Origin: Anagrus nilaparvatae
Lineage: Eukaryota > Arthropoda > Insecta > Hymenoptera > Mymaridae
NCBI GenBank assembly: GCA_022575985.1
Contig: JAKSXM010000007.1
Location: forward strand, 2,110,501-2,174,500
DNA length: 64,000 nucleotides
Reading direction: 5' to 3'
A program made the translations under genes and the position numbers. Shown here one piece after another: positions 12,671-22,664 of this stretch. The notes beneath the pieces were generated by a model that was not told the origin of the DNA, did not search any database, and saw only the letters and a program-made list of their open reading frames with translations. The first letter of the stretch is position 1; the number at the start of each line of letters is the position of its first letter.

Positions 12671-12888
12671 ATTTTTAAGGTTTTAATTTTAATAATTTTT
12701 AATTTAAATCTATAGTAAAAAACTACAGATATAAAATAGTAAGCGTTTGTACTTTTATGTGTGTTACTTATTGAAAGTAAAAAAAAATGTTATGATAATT
12801 TTCTGGAAAATATTATTATTTAGAGTCGATAGTATGCACAAATTATTATTTTTTCTAATATACTTTTTTTTTTAATTTAACGATTATA
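12671..12888. repeat. Right TIR of the 9.7-kb transposon
   Basis: Reverse complement of 3177-3394 over 218 bases. The outer boundary CGATTATA is followed by unrelated flanking sequence. Confidence 0.95.
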
Positions 12889-13048
12889 GATTTTGTAAAA
12901 AGATGTGTTATTTCAAAAATGCCTCTTATGTTTATCTCAATTAAAAGCTACGAATAAATAAATTTAGTAATTTTTGCTGCTCACTAACTAATTTTATTAA
13001 TTTTTCATTTTTAAGACTTCTCTTTTTATAATTCAACAATAGTATATT

Positions 13049-13235
13049 AAGTATCAAAGGCGCAAAAGTTTTGGATCTAGCGTGATCACATGTGTTCTAA
13101 TGTGTTCACGCTAGTGTCTAAAGTATTTCTTCCATGATGCTCACAATATTTTTTGCCTACCTAGGCGTAGAACGAGTGCAGAAAATTCTTAGCAAAGTTT
13201 TACGCACGAGTTTTACGCCCGGGAGGGTAAAAAAT
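13049..13235. repeat. Dispersed repeat, AAGTATCAAGGGCG family
   Basis: Starts AAGTATCAAAGGCGCAAAAG and ends ACGCACGAGTTTTACGCCCG. The same unit recurs at 38697-38897, with related parts near 42890-43060, 44280-44410, 47240-47570 and 57280-57425. It contains CCTAGGCGTAGAACGAG and is GC-richer than its surroundings. Non-coding; probably a small mobile element. Confidence 0.7.
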
Positions 13236-13394
13236 CCATATTAGGGTGTCAAGAAGAAAATTCATTTACTTTTACTTTTCAATTTATCACTCCGTTATAG
13301 TGGAAAACCCCGAAAGCCATTTAAAAAATAAAAATTTGCTTTATTATAAAAGTACCGCGCTAGTCAAAATTGGAATTTGAATTTTTGGTGAGCT

Positions 13395-13610
13395 GGCGTA
13401 ATTTTCTTATTATAATTTAAGTTGGCTCAGTCTTCGTCTCTACAATTAGGTTGTCGCAGTCTTCCATTTATAATTCAAGTTGGCGTAGCGTTCGTCTCCG
13501 AATTTGAGTTGGCAGAGTAGTCGGTTTTACTTTTAGTTGTCGCAGTCTTCCAATTACAATTTAGTTAGCGTAGTTTTCCATCCTCAATTGAACCGGAATT
13601 TTATTCGCTA
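13395..13610. repeat. Degenerate ~28-30-bp repeats
   Basis: Phrases such as GTTGGCGTAGCGTTCGTCTC and GTTGTCGCAGTCTTCCA recur about seven times with AT-rich spacers. It is a short diverged minisatellite, non-coding. Confidence 0.6.
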
Positions 13611-13689
13611 GTAGCGTCGATATAACATTGAAATAAATTCAAGCTTATCTTAGACATAAAAAAAAATATAGTACAAGCCCGTAAATATA

Positions 13690-14957
13690 ATATACTCCCT
13701 GAAATTTCTGTCATCTCCTCGAATACCTTCGGGATGAAAATGGACCGTATGAGGGAAAACTAATATCCTGGAAGTGAAATTTTTAATTTTTTATACTAAA
13801 CAATTTTCCAATTTTCCAATATGGCGGACCAAAAAATATGAAAATAGAAACTTTCTACATTACCTGGGGGTTTTCGAGGTCAAGAAAAACATTTCTATTA
13901 ATGAAAATTTTAATTTTTTGGCCCCAGCAAATTTTCTAATTTTCCAAGATGGCGGACCAAAAAACATGAAAATAAAATTTTCTACATTACCTGGGGGTTT
14001 TCGGGGTAGAGAAAAACGTTTTTATAAATGAAAATTTTAATTTTTTTGTCCCAGCATATTTTCCAAATTCTTCAAGATGGCGGACCAAAAAACATATAAA
14101 TAAAAACTTCATAAAAACGATTTTGTCGACCTCTAAACCCCTTGGCAATGTAAAAAGCTTATTCTAAAATGTTTTTTGGTCCGCCATATTGGAAAATTGG
14201 AAAATATGCTGGGGCAAAAAAATTCCAATTTTCATTCGTAAAAACGTTTTTCTCGACCTCGAAAACCCCCTGACAATGTAAAAAGCTTATTCTGAAATGT
14301 TTTTTGGTCCGCCATATTGGAAAATTGAAAAATATGCTGGGGAAAAAAAATTAAAATTTTCATTCATAAAAACGTTTTTCTCGACCTCGAAAACCCTCTG
14401 GCAATGTAAAAAGCTTATTCTGAAATGTTTTTTGGTCCGCCATATTGGAAAATTGGAAAATATGCTGGGGCAAAAAAATTAAAATTTTCATTCATAAAAA
14501 CGTTTTTGTCGACCCCGAAAACCTCTAGGTAATGTAGAAAGTTTTTATTTTTATGCTTTTTGGTCCGCCATATTGGAAAATTGGAAAATATGCTGGGGCA
14601 AAAAAATTCCAATTTTCATTCATAAAAACGTTTTTCTCGACCTCGAAAACCCTCTGGCAATGTAAAAAGCTTATTCTGAAATGTATTTTGGTCCGCCATA
14701 TTGGAAAATTGAAAAATATGCTGGGGAAAAAAAATTAAAATTTTCATTAATAGAAACGTTTTTGTCGACCTCGAATACCCCCAGATAATGTAGAAAGTTT
14801 CTATTTTCATGTTTTTTGGTCCGCCATCTTGGAAAATTGGAAAAATGTTTTGGATGAAAAATTAAAAATTTTTCCTGCAGGATATCAGTTTTCCCTCGTA
14901 CGGTCCATTTTCATCCCGAAGGTATTCGAGGAGATGATAGAAATTTCAGGGAGTTAT
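13690..14957. mobile_element. Foldback element with internal inverted arrays
   Basis: The outer arms about 13690-13790 and 14860-14957 are reverse complements, beginning CTCCCTGAAATTTCTGTCAT and including GAATACCTTCGGGATGAAAA. Inside is an array of about 130-bp units containing ATGGCGGACCAAAAAACATG: three units run one way (13790-14100) and about six the other (14110-14860), so the arrays also pair with each other. Short open frames here are artefacts of the repeat. Confidence 0.85.
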
Positions 14958-15179
14958 AACTAGTACGTAAGTCAAATACATAGTTACCGGATTCAGCCTA
15001 ATATTTAGTTGACCTGAGTATAAAAGACAGCTATTTTAACAAATATACGTCAGCTGACTCAAGGTTGGGATGCATTGATTTAACCCCGTTAACTTGAATC
15101 AAGGAATTATTCACTTTCGGGGACTTAATGGGTACGAAGTTAATATTAACTTCTTAAAATTTTATTATTTTTTATAGTG

Positions 15180-15550
15180 TACGCATACGGACCGTATGCA
15201 TATAGGACCTGGGTATTTTCATAATTCCCACGGACCCGTATGCGTATAGGAAAGGGTATTTTCATAATGCTCACGGACCCGTCAGCATTATGAAAATACC
15301 CAGGTCCTATATGCATACGGGTCCGTATGCGTATAGGACTTGGGTATTTTCATACTGTGTATGGATCCGTGGGCATTATGAAAACACCCAAGTCTCATAC
15401 GCATACAGACCCATGGGCATTATGAAAATACCCTCTTCTATACGCATACGGACCCGTGAGCATTATGAAAATACCCTCTTCTATACGCATACGGGTCCGT
15501 GGGCATTATAAAATTACCCAGGTCCTATATGCATACGGGCCCGTATTAGA
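15180..15550. repeat. Tandem array, ~58-bp unit
   Basis: Seven or so copies of a unit with TATACGCATACGGACCCGT and GGGCATTATGAAAATACCC. Some copies are inverted relative to others. It abuts a second, palindromic array built from similar TACGG/CCGTA words. Confidence 0.8.
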
Positions 15551-16265
15551 AAAATATGGGGCCGTATATTCTTATGCCGTACAAATAGGTGATTTTGTAC
15601 TGATTTTTGTCGTACGATTTTTCATACGGCATAAATAAATACGGGAGCCGTAGGTAATATGCCGTATTAATGGACTATTTTATACGGCTCCCGTATTGAA
15701 TTTTGCCGTATGGATTTTCATACGGCAAAAATCAATACGGGGGCCATATAAAATGATCCATTATTACGGCAAAAATCAATACGGGGGCCGTATAAAATGA
15801 TCCATTATTACGGCATATTTTATACGGTTCCCGTATTGTATTTTGCCGTATGAAAATCTATACGGCAAAATCCAATACGGGAGCCGTATAAAATAGTCCA
15901 TTAATACGGCATATTTTGTACGGTTTCCGTATTGGATTTTGCCGTACGGATTTTCATACGGCAAATAAAATAGTCCATTAATACGGCATATTTTGTACGG
16001 CTCCCGTATTGGATTTTGCCGTACGGATTTTCATACGGCAAAAGTCAATACGGGACCCGTATAAAATAGTCCATTAATACGGCATATTCTGTACGGCTCT
16101 CGTATTGACTTTTCCCGTATGGATTTTTATACGGCTGAAGTATATACGGGATCCGTTTGAAATTTGCCGTATTAATTGGCTAATTTATACGGCTACCGTA
16201 TGCAGTTTGCCGTATACACGGCTGATTACATCTAGTACCCGTTTACCGTATGCCGTATATATGGA
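15550..16265. repeat. Palindromic TACGG/CCGTA satellite
   Basis: Repeats of about 100-130 bases are made of short mirror blocks: TACGGCTCCCGTATTG, TTTTGCCGTA, CGGATTTTCATACGGC and ATAGTCCATTAATACGGCA. Almost every block is flanked by TACGG or its complement CCGTA, so each unit can form nested small hairpins. CpG is unusually frequent for this AT-rich window. No coding function is seen. Confidence 0.8.
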
Positions 16266-16454
16266 TAAGAGCGTGTCACAGTATCCCAGCTCTGCTTTAA
16301 TATATTAAAAAAAAGTATAATAATAGTAATATGGTATCTTAATAATAATAATACAAATATAAAAATATAATTTTTTATTGTTTATAAATAATTAAAAAAG
16401 TATAATTTTAATTTAATAATATAATATTTCATCGATATAATATTTGCAAAAACC

Positions 16455-16662
16455 GCGAGACCAGGGAAGCTGTTTATGGCAGGATAAAATTAAGTTGGCA
16501 TCATATGAATCGGTTGGTACTGGTATCTTTTTGAAAATATTTTTCTTTTGTACACACAGCGGACAATCATAGCAGTACAAAAAATATACTAGTACCAACC
16601 GATTCATGTATGACAACTTAATTCCATCCTGCCATAAACGGCTTCCCTGCACGAGACAGTAA
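16455..16662. mobile_element. ~205-bp hairpin element
   Basis: Two arms of about 67 bases (16458-16526 and 16590-16658) are reverse complements with few mismatches and share ATGAATCGGTTGGTACTRGT and TTTATGGCAGGAT. The loop is about 65 bases. It is typical of a small MITE. The 105-codon minus-strand frame crossing it is not a gene. Confidence 0.8.
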
Positions 16663-17158
16663 CTTGTGCATGCGTTAGAAAAGTTACTAAGACTGCATGA
16701 TAAACATTGGATAAACAATGTATTCCTCATATTTATTAATTAATTTATTTATATTAGAAACACCTACAGTACTTTTAAATAGTATCAAAAAATTTGTAGA
16801 TACTTTATCTCCATTTTTATGCAATTTTATTTAAATCTGTTTTGTAAATTTTGAGAAATCTTGAAATTAGTACGCATTTTTGGAGTTTTCCATTTACTTA
16901 TCACGTTAAATATATTTATTAATTTCTCTGAAACCAAACACCTAGCGATAACAAAATTTTTTCAGCAATTTTAATAAATAAAAAACTTTTATTTTATGAA
17001 GTTTGGTTAAAATCTGTTCAGTAAATTTTTCACGGACCTTAAATCCCGGCACCAGACTTGGGCCGCGATTTACCATTGGTTTTGTTTCTGTTCGGGTGGG
17101 TTGTTGTTTATTAAATTTAAAATGTGTATTGCAACCAATATGCAACTTAGATTAAACA

Positions 17159-17343
17159 TGTGTATATAACGTATGAGTATATGTGTGTATTCCACGTTCC
17201 TTATTATAAAACTCTCCCCCCTATTTTAGTTTCCTTAGATTCGTCTAAAGGTAAAGACGTGCAGTTTATAACCGCTTAATAAAGATTCACTTATTGTTTA
17301 AAAATAATTATATTGTGTATTTATTTAATACAACCTCTTCAAC
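17159..17343. other. Possible solo LTR-like segment (weak)
   Basis: Starts TGTGTATATAACG and ends CTCTTCAACA, with TATAA-type and AATAAAG words inside, as expected for a short LTR. No second copy and no clear target duplication are visible in the window, so this is only a suggestion. Confidence 0.2.
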
Positions 17344-17589
17344 ATGGGTAAATATAATTAGACGTAGAACCATTTAAATATTTGATTATTTTACAACAAA
17401 AATCGTTTTTATTTACTCAATAAATACATTAAATAATACTAAATATTATAATTATGTATTAAATTTTTTTATACGCACTATTTTTAATATTAATTTAAAA
17501 TTTTTAAACTTATTAAATATTAATTAATAAAATAATTAAAAATTAAAATTTTAATTAAAAATATTAATTATTGGCAATTTCAAATATGT

Positions 17590-17705
17590 ATGTCAGTTTA
17601 AATACTCCTACCCGATCAGGAATCGAAACACGGCGTTAGCGAGTACCTTTATAGTTTAGCCATGATAACTACCTAGTTTCTCGCATGGTAATGGGAAGTA
17701 ACCTG
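17590..17705 (-). other. tRNA-like / SINE-head-like segment
   Basis: On the minus strand the words TGGCTAAACTATAAAGG and GTTTCGATTCC lie about 35 bases apart, resembling RNA polymerase III A and B boxes. I cannot draw a full cloverleaf, so a functional tRNA is unlikely. A tRNA-derived SINE fragment is the better guess. Confidence 0.3.
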
Positions 17706-18019
17706 ACCGATGCGACGCCAAGTGGTTTAATAAATAACTAAAGCTGGAGGGTAAAATAATAAAATTAGGAGATAGGAAATATTTAAAACTTTATTTTTTC
17801 TATTAATTTTTAATACTGAAAATTAAATATTTTTATAAAAAATGATGGAAAAAGAAATAAAAAAAAAATTCACCAAAAAAATTATTGTATTATTCCATAT
17901 TGTACTATAGTAAAATCGAAAAAAATGATGATAATATAATGTATCATAAGTGTTCTGCTAGAAAACAAATATGGAAATTTAGAAAAAGTAGACAAATTTT
18001 ATGCATGTAAAAAAGTTTT

Positions 18020-18118
18020 CAGGCTGGAAATAGATAATCTTAAAGGAAAACGAGTGTGTTCTCTTCATTTTGATGTAAAATATTATATAAGTAAGTATAT
18101 GGAGTCAAAAATTGTAAA
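18020..18118 (+). pseudogene. THAP-domain-like fragment (weak)
   Basis: The plus-strand frame reads VFRLEIDNLKGKRVCSLHF, resembling the C-terminal half of a THAP zinc-binding DNA domain, where the last Cys-x2-His ligands occur as CSLH. A strong donor-like ATAAGTAAGTAT follows at 18110. The first half, with the two N-terminal cysteines, is not visible. The frame hits a stop at 18132 and differs from the nardilysin-like frame just downstream. Confidence 0.35.
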
Positions 18119-18138
18119 TATTTTGAAAAACTAAATAA

Positions 18139-20439
18139 GTTGGAATAAATAAGTTGGAACAATACGTTGTTGAATGTTTTTCTAGTATTCCTAATAATAA
18201 TTTGCCAGCAGAAGGTTTTGATGATTTTAAAAACATTAGCACATTCATGACACCGGATTTTAAAAAATTAATCAAAATTAAACCAATTAATGAAATTTAT
18301 AAATTAACAGTAACCTGGATCCTACCTTCATTTTTAAATTTTTATAAATTTAAATCTTTCGGATATGTGATGTGGTTCATCAAGCATCAAGGTAAAGGAT
18401 CTTTACATTCATATCTTAGAGATAAACAATGGTGTTACAATTTAATTGGTGAATATCAAACATTTATTACTTTGGGTAATTTATTTTTGATAACTGTAAG
18501 TCTAACTGAAAAGGGATGTAAACATTTTAAAGAAATCTTGGATGCTATTTTCTCTTACTTAAATTTACTTCGTCATGAACTTCCTAATGAAAGAATTTTT
18601 AATGAAATCCAACAAATTCGAAATACAGGCTTTCAATTTTTAGAAGATACTGATCCATATGGATACGTGAAAGTTTTATCAAAAGATATGCATAAATACT
18701 CTCCTGTAGATTATTTAGCAGGGAATTTATTTTCCACATATGAAGCAGATGAAATTAGAAAAACTATTTCAGCACTGAAATCAGAAGATGCTAATATTAG
18801 TTTAAGCAATTATGAATTGAATGAAGAAGATTTTGATAAAATTGAACCGTGGTTTAAAATTAAGTATTCGTCATCAGAAATACCTGAAGATTGGATTAAT
18901 TATTGGAAAACCATAAAACCATTTGAATATTTTCATTTGCCTGAACCAAATGAGTTTATTGCTACCGATTTCAGTTTAATAAAATTACCATCAACTATAC
19001 TAGATTATCCAAATAAAATTTATCAAAACGACTTGGTGGAAATTTGGTATAAAACTGATGCAGTGTTTCGAGATCCAACCTGTTTCATAAATTTTCATTT
19101 ATTGACTTCTTTTAGAAATGTATCAGCAGAAGCATTAGCTCTGGATATATTCTTCAATTTAGCAGCAAATATTTTAATTACAGCTGATTTATTTGACGCA
19201 TCTCAAAGTTATTTATCTTTCGATATATCCTTTGACGAAAAACATAAAGGTATAGAAATAAAATTAAACGGCTATAGTCAAAAAATACCTTTATTGCTTA
19301 AAACTTTGGTTAAATATTTAAAAAATTGTTATTCACGGATCGAAATTGAATTTTTTAAAGAGTTAAAAAAGACTGTAGCAAACGTTTGGAATAATATTCT
19401 AAATGGTGTTAACTTACTTCCCGATGTACTCAGATTATCAATTTTACGAAAAAGTAGCTTTACTCTAGTTGATATATACAATGAAATAGTTGACTTAAAA
19501 TATGATGATTTAATAAATTTTTCTAAAAACATTTTCAATAATGTGTACATAAAATGTCTCGCACAAGGAAATCTAAGTGCAGAAAATGTTGAATCGTTGG
19601 TCATAGAATGTACCGAAATTTTAGAAAGCAAACCGTTGGAAAAAGAATTGCGTCAAAACATTTTAATAAACAAATTAGAAATAGGAGAAAAAATTTGTAA
19701 AATTAAAAGTTTTAATAAAAAAGAAATCAACTCTTTGGTTGAAAATTATTATCAGATTGGTGTTAGCACATTCGATCTAGAGGCTACTCTAAAAGTTTTG
19801 ATGATTATAATGAATGAGCCTTTGTTCAATGAGCTTAGAACTAAAGAACAGCTTGGTTATAGTGTAGATAATGATTATTATGATGATTTTGGCATCTTGG
19901 GATTTTCGATTACAGTTTTATATGAATCTAGCAAATTTACATGTGAATTTATAAATCAAAGAATTGAACAATTCCTAATTTATTTTAAAGATTTATTAAA
20001 AAATATGCCAGAAAAAGATTTTGAATCAATAAAAGATTCTTGCATTAGATCATTGAAAGAGGTTGATTTGAATTTGTATTCTGAATTTTCTAGAAATTGG
20101 CTTGAAGTTAAAAATGAGAGATTTATGTTCGACAGACGTGATAAGATAATAGAAGCATTAATAAAAGTAACTCGTAATGACGTTCTTAAATTGCTGGAAG
20201 ATTGTACAGCAAACGGTGAAGACTTTAAGAAATTGAGTATACAAATCGAAGGTTGGCCTGCTGAATTAAATGACGGCAATGAAAATGAGATCGAAGAAAG
20301 CAGCGACAACTTAGAATTTTCAAAATATTCTTACAACTATTTGGTTCCAGATAATGAAAGTACATCTGGCTTGTACATAACGAATATCGAATCATATAGT
20401 GAAAAGCTTTTATCATTTGATAAGAAGAACAATGATTGA
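18139..20439 (+). CDS. Nardilysin-like protein lacking the catalytic domain
   Basis: A single uninterrupted frame of about 760 codons matches the C-terminal three-quarters of nardilysin (M16 metallopeptidase). Landmarks, counted from the TTG at 18154: YVVECFSSIPNNNLP at residue 4, the inactive-domain core LRDKQWCYNLIGEYQ near 88, EPLFNELRTKEQLGYSV near 555, FGILGFSITV near 577 and RNWLEVKNERFMFDRR near 648. The N-terminal domain with the HxxEH zinc motif is absent and nothing like it lies upstream, so peptidase activity is not expected. The first in-frame ATG is at 18247 (730 residues). The frame opens after a TAA at 18136, beside a small duplication of AATAAGTTGGAA. Nardilysin genes normally have introns, so I infer a 5'-truncated retrocopy that has stayed open. 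An unseen upstream exon spliced to AAG|TTG at 18153/18154 is the alternative. Confidence 0.8.
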   Translation, partial: VGINKLEQYVVECFSSIPNNNLPAEGFDDFKNISTFMTPDFKKLIKIKPINEIYKLTVTWILPSFLNFYKFKSFGYVMWFIKHQGKGSLHSYLRDKQWCYNLIGEYQTFITLGNLFLITVSLTEKGCKHFKEILDAIFSYLNLLRHELPNERIFNEIQQIRNTGFQFLEDTDPYGYVKVLSKDMHKYSPVDYLAGNLFSTYEADEIRKTISALKSEDANISLSNYELNEEDFDKIEPWFKIKYSSSEIPEDWINYWKTIKPFEYFHLPEPNEFIATDFSLIKLPSTILDYPNKIYQNDLVEIWYKTDAVFRDPTCFINFHLLTSFRNVSAEALALDIFFNLAANILITADLFDASQSYLSFDISFDEKHKGIEIKLNGYSQKIPLLLKTLVKYLKNCYSRIEIEFFKELKKTVANVWNNILNGVNLLPDVLRLSILRKSSFTLVDIYNEIVDLKYDDLINFSKNIFNNVYIKCLAQGNLSAENVESLVIECTEILESKPLEKELRQNILINKLEIGEKICKIKSFNKKEINSLVENYYQIGVSTFDLEATLKVLMIIMNEPLFNELRTKEQLGYSVDNDYYDDFGILGFSITVLYESSKFTCEFINQRIEQFLIYFKDLLKNMPEKDFESIKDSCIRSLKEVDLNLYSEFSRNWLEVKNERFMFDRRDKIIEALIKVTRNDVLKLLEDCTANGEDFKKLSIQIEGWPAELNDGNENEIEESSDNLEFSKYSYNYLVPDNESTSGLYITNIESYSEKLLSFDKKNND

Positions 20440-21056
20440 TTTTTTGTAAACTATTATATCTAAATTTATATTAATTATGTTTTTTTCTTTTGATTGTTAA
20501 ATATAATAAAATAATTTTATAAATTATAAAAAAGGGGTTTTTATTAATTTCCAGTTAAAATTTAGACTTGATTTTAAAAAGTAAAAACAAAGATATTAAT
20601 TTGACGAATTTATCGACCAGAGAGCTAATTAATAAATCTATAGTTTATTAAACTCGACATGATACGTGGATGCCATCTGCAATCACTTTTTTTTATTTTA
20701 ACGTATCAAGCAGTTTTAAATAATTTTTATTAATAATTTTTTTTTTTAAATTCAATTTCATCGAAATTAATTTTTTAAAAACATGGAGTTGTTAGAAAAA
20801 CAGAGATGTATTTTAAGTTAGCTGTTTCAATAATAAAATACAACAAAAAATAAATACCTGGATGAAAAGTTTAATAAGTTTTTAAATATTATAATTATTC
20901 AGGTAAAGAAAAAATATTAAGCGAAGACTCCTTTTTCAATATTACTTTCGGCAATTATGATAATAAATTTACGATAATAAAAATTCAATATAAATAAAAT
21001 TGGCTTCAAAAATAATATTTAAATGTTATTGTCACCTAAAAATACTGAAGTCAGTA
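20440..21056. other. AT-rich spacer
   Basis: Holds the 3' flank of the nardilysin-like frame, with polyadenylation-like AATAAAATAA near 20503. Nothing else is recognised. Confidence 0.5.
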
Positions 21057-22247
21057 TATATGAGCAATTATTTAAAAAGTGCTACTTAATTTGAGCCTGG
21101 AATCGTAATTTTTTTTTTTGAAGGCACATCGATATGACCCGTGTTTTCTGTTAGTTTAAACCTTCAGAAAGCCGAAAAAAATCGTGAACAAGAAATCGGC
21201 GATAGGTGCCAAAAAGATTTTTTCACTTTTATATCAAAAACCGTGTTTTTCGTATCTGAGAAAAAGATTTTTTCACTTTTATATCAAAAACCGTGTTTTT
21301 CGTATCTGAGCTACCCCAAAATTTTAAAATAAATTTTTAGGTAAATAAAAAAATATATAAGAAAATCTGATTGCCAGGGAAAAACCACTCCAGAAGAAAA
21401 AAAAACTTATCTTTTTACGATGAAATTTAGCCAAGCTATCGTCAATTTAATATTTTGCTCAAATTCGTCTTAAAAAAGATTGAAATTTTATTGAAAAACG
21501 CCTGTTTCTGAACTTTAAATATGCATTACTCGCTTGATTTTCATCGTAAAATAATAATTTTTTTTTTTTAATCAAATAATTTTTTCCTGGCAATTCATTT
21601 TTTCAAGAAAAAAATCATTTTTATGTACCAAATTTCAATTTTTAGGTCAAAAACTGTGTTAAGTAAATTTTGTTACTTACAGTTTTCAAAGGCTTTTGAC
21701 CTAAAAATTGAAACTTAGTCAATAAAAATAATTTTTTTTTCTCCAAAAATGAATTTGTAGGGAAAAATTAATCGATTTAAAAAAAAAAATTATTATTTTA
21801 CGATGAAAATAAAGCGAGTAATGCATGTTTAAAGTTCAGAAACAGGCTTTTTTCAATAAAATTTCAATCTTTTTTAAGACGAATTTGAGCAAAATCTTAA
21901 ATTGACGATAGCTTGGCTAAATTTCATCGTAAAAAGATAAGTTTTTTTTTCTTCTGGAGTCGTTTTTCCCTGGCAATCAGATTTTCTTATATATTTTTTA
22001 AAATTTTATTTACTTAAAAAGTTATTTTAAAAATTTGGGGTAGCTCAGATACGAAAAACACGGTTTTTGACATAAAAGTGAAAAAATCTTTTTGGCACCT
22101 ATCGCCGATTTCTTGTTCACGATTTTTTTCGGTTTTCTGAAGGTTTAAACTAACAGAAAACACGGGTCATATCGATGTGCCTTCAAAAAAAAAAATTACG
22201 ATTCCAGGCTCAAATTAAGTAGCACTTTTAAAATAATTGCTCATATA
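21057..22247. mobile_element. 1.2-kb foldback element, family F1
   Basis: Almost the whole segment is palindromic. Both ends read TATATGAGCAATTA inward, followed by TGAGCCTGGAATCGTAATTT, and the arms share GACCCGTGTTTTCTGTTAG and CGGCGATAGGTGCCAAAAAG. A 50-bp piece is tandemly duplicated in the left arm (about 21208-21310). Half copies occur at 38530-39290 and 51720-52225, and an end fragment at 39640-39700, so this is a repeat family. No coding capacity. Confidence 0.85.
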
Positions 22248-22417
22248 GTGCATTTTAAAATTTTGGGGTTAGATTTTAAAAAACATCCATTAAAGTGTAA
22301 ATTTTAAATGTACCCTTCTCAAGATAGTAAATTTAAAACTACACTATACGCGAAAGGTGTAAACATAAAAATTTACAACTTATAAAGTGTACATTTAAAA
22401 TTTACTACTTATAAAGT

Positions 22418-22610
22418 GTAAAGGCTCACACACAAACTGATGGGCACGAGCAAAAAAGCATACGAGCACGAGCAATATTGAACAAAGTGGGATTAATATT
22501 TTTAATTTCTCCTCTTTAGCCCCTCCATTCTAACTCCCACTATATACTACTTTTGCTCGTGCTCGTATGCTTTTTGCTCGTGCCCATGAGTTTGTGTGTG
22601 AGCCTTAATG
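22418..22610. mobile_element. ~190-bp hairpin element
   Basis: Arms of about 54 bases, 22421-22474 and 22550-22607, are reverse complements sharing AAGGCTCACACACAAACT and GCATACGAGCACGAGCAA. The loop is about 75 bases, with no coding frame. Confidence 0.85.
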
Positions 22611-22664
22611 GTGTATTTTTCTAGGTGAATTTACACTTTTCGATTTAGAGAGCATTACTGCAGT

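Larger units (their letters stand above)
3177..12888 (-). mobile_element. 9.7-kb DNA transposon with 218-bp TIRs
   Basis: The two ends (3177-3394 and 12671-12888) are reverse complements over 218 bases with no mismatch that I can find, including two homopolymer runs of equal length. The ends read TATAATCGTTAAATT inward; TA or TATA may be the target duplication but is ambiguous because it is palindromic. Inside is a decayed multi-exon gene on the minus strand (3526-12313) of a transposase-like family, plus several younger inverted-repeat insertions. Identical ends with a broken gene suggest recent mobilisation in trans or homogenisation of the ends. The superfamily is not certain. Confidence 0.9.

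Noticed and set aside
14297..14810. Several 60-65 codon frames with FGPPYWKIEKY-type text
   Set aside because: Translation of the internal units of the foldback; present on both strands because the units are inverted.
15290..15964. Frames of 60-73 codons in the TACGG satellite
   Set aside because: Pure repeat translation without any family feature.
16413..16730. 105-codon minus-strand frame
   Set aside because: It spans both arms of a 205-bp hairpin element and has no family feature.
17590..17705. Functional tRNA gene
   Set aside because: Box-like motifs are present but no acceptor or anticodon stem could be drawn; kept only as a SINE-like hint.
18020..18200. THAP-nardilysin fusion gene
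   Set aside because: The donor after the THAP-like part (phase 1) does not join in frame to the nardilysin-like frame, and a stop intervenes without splicing.
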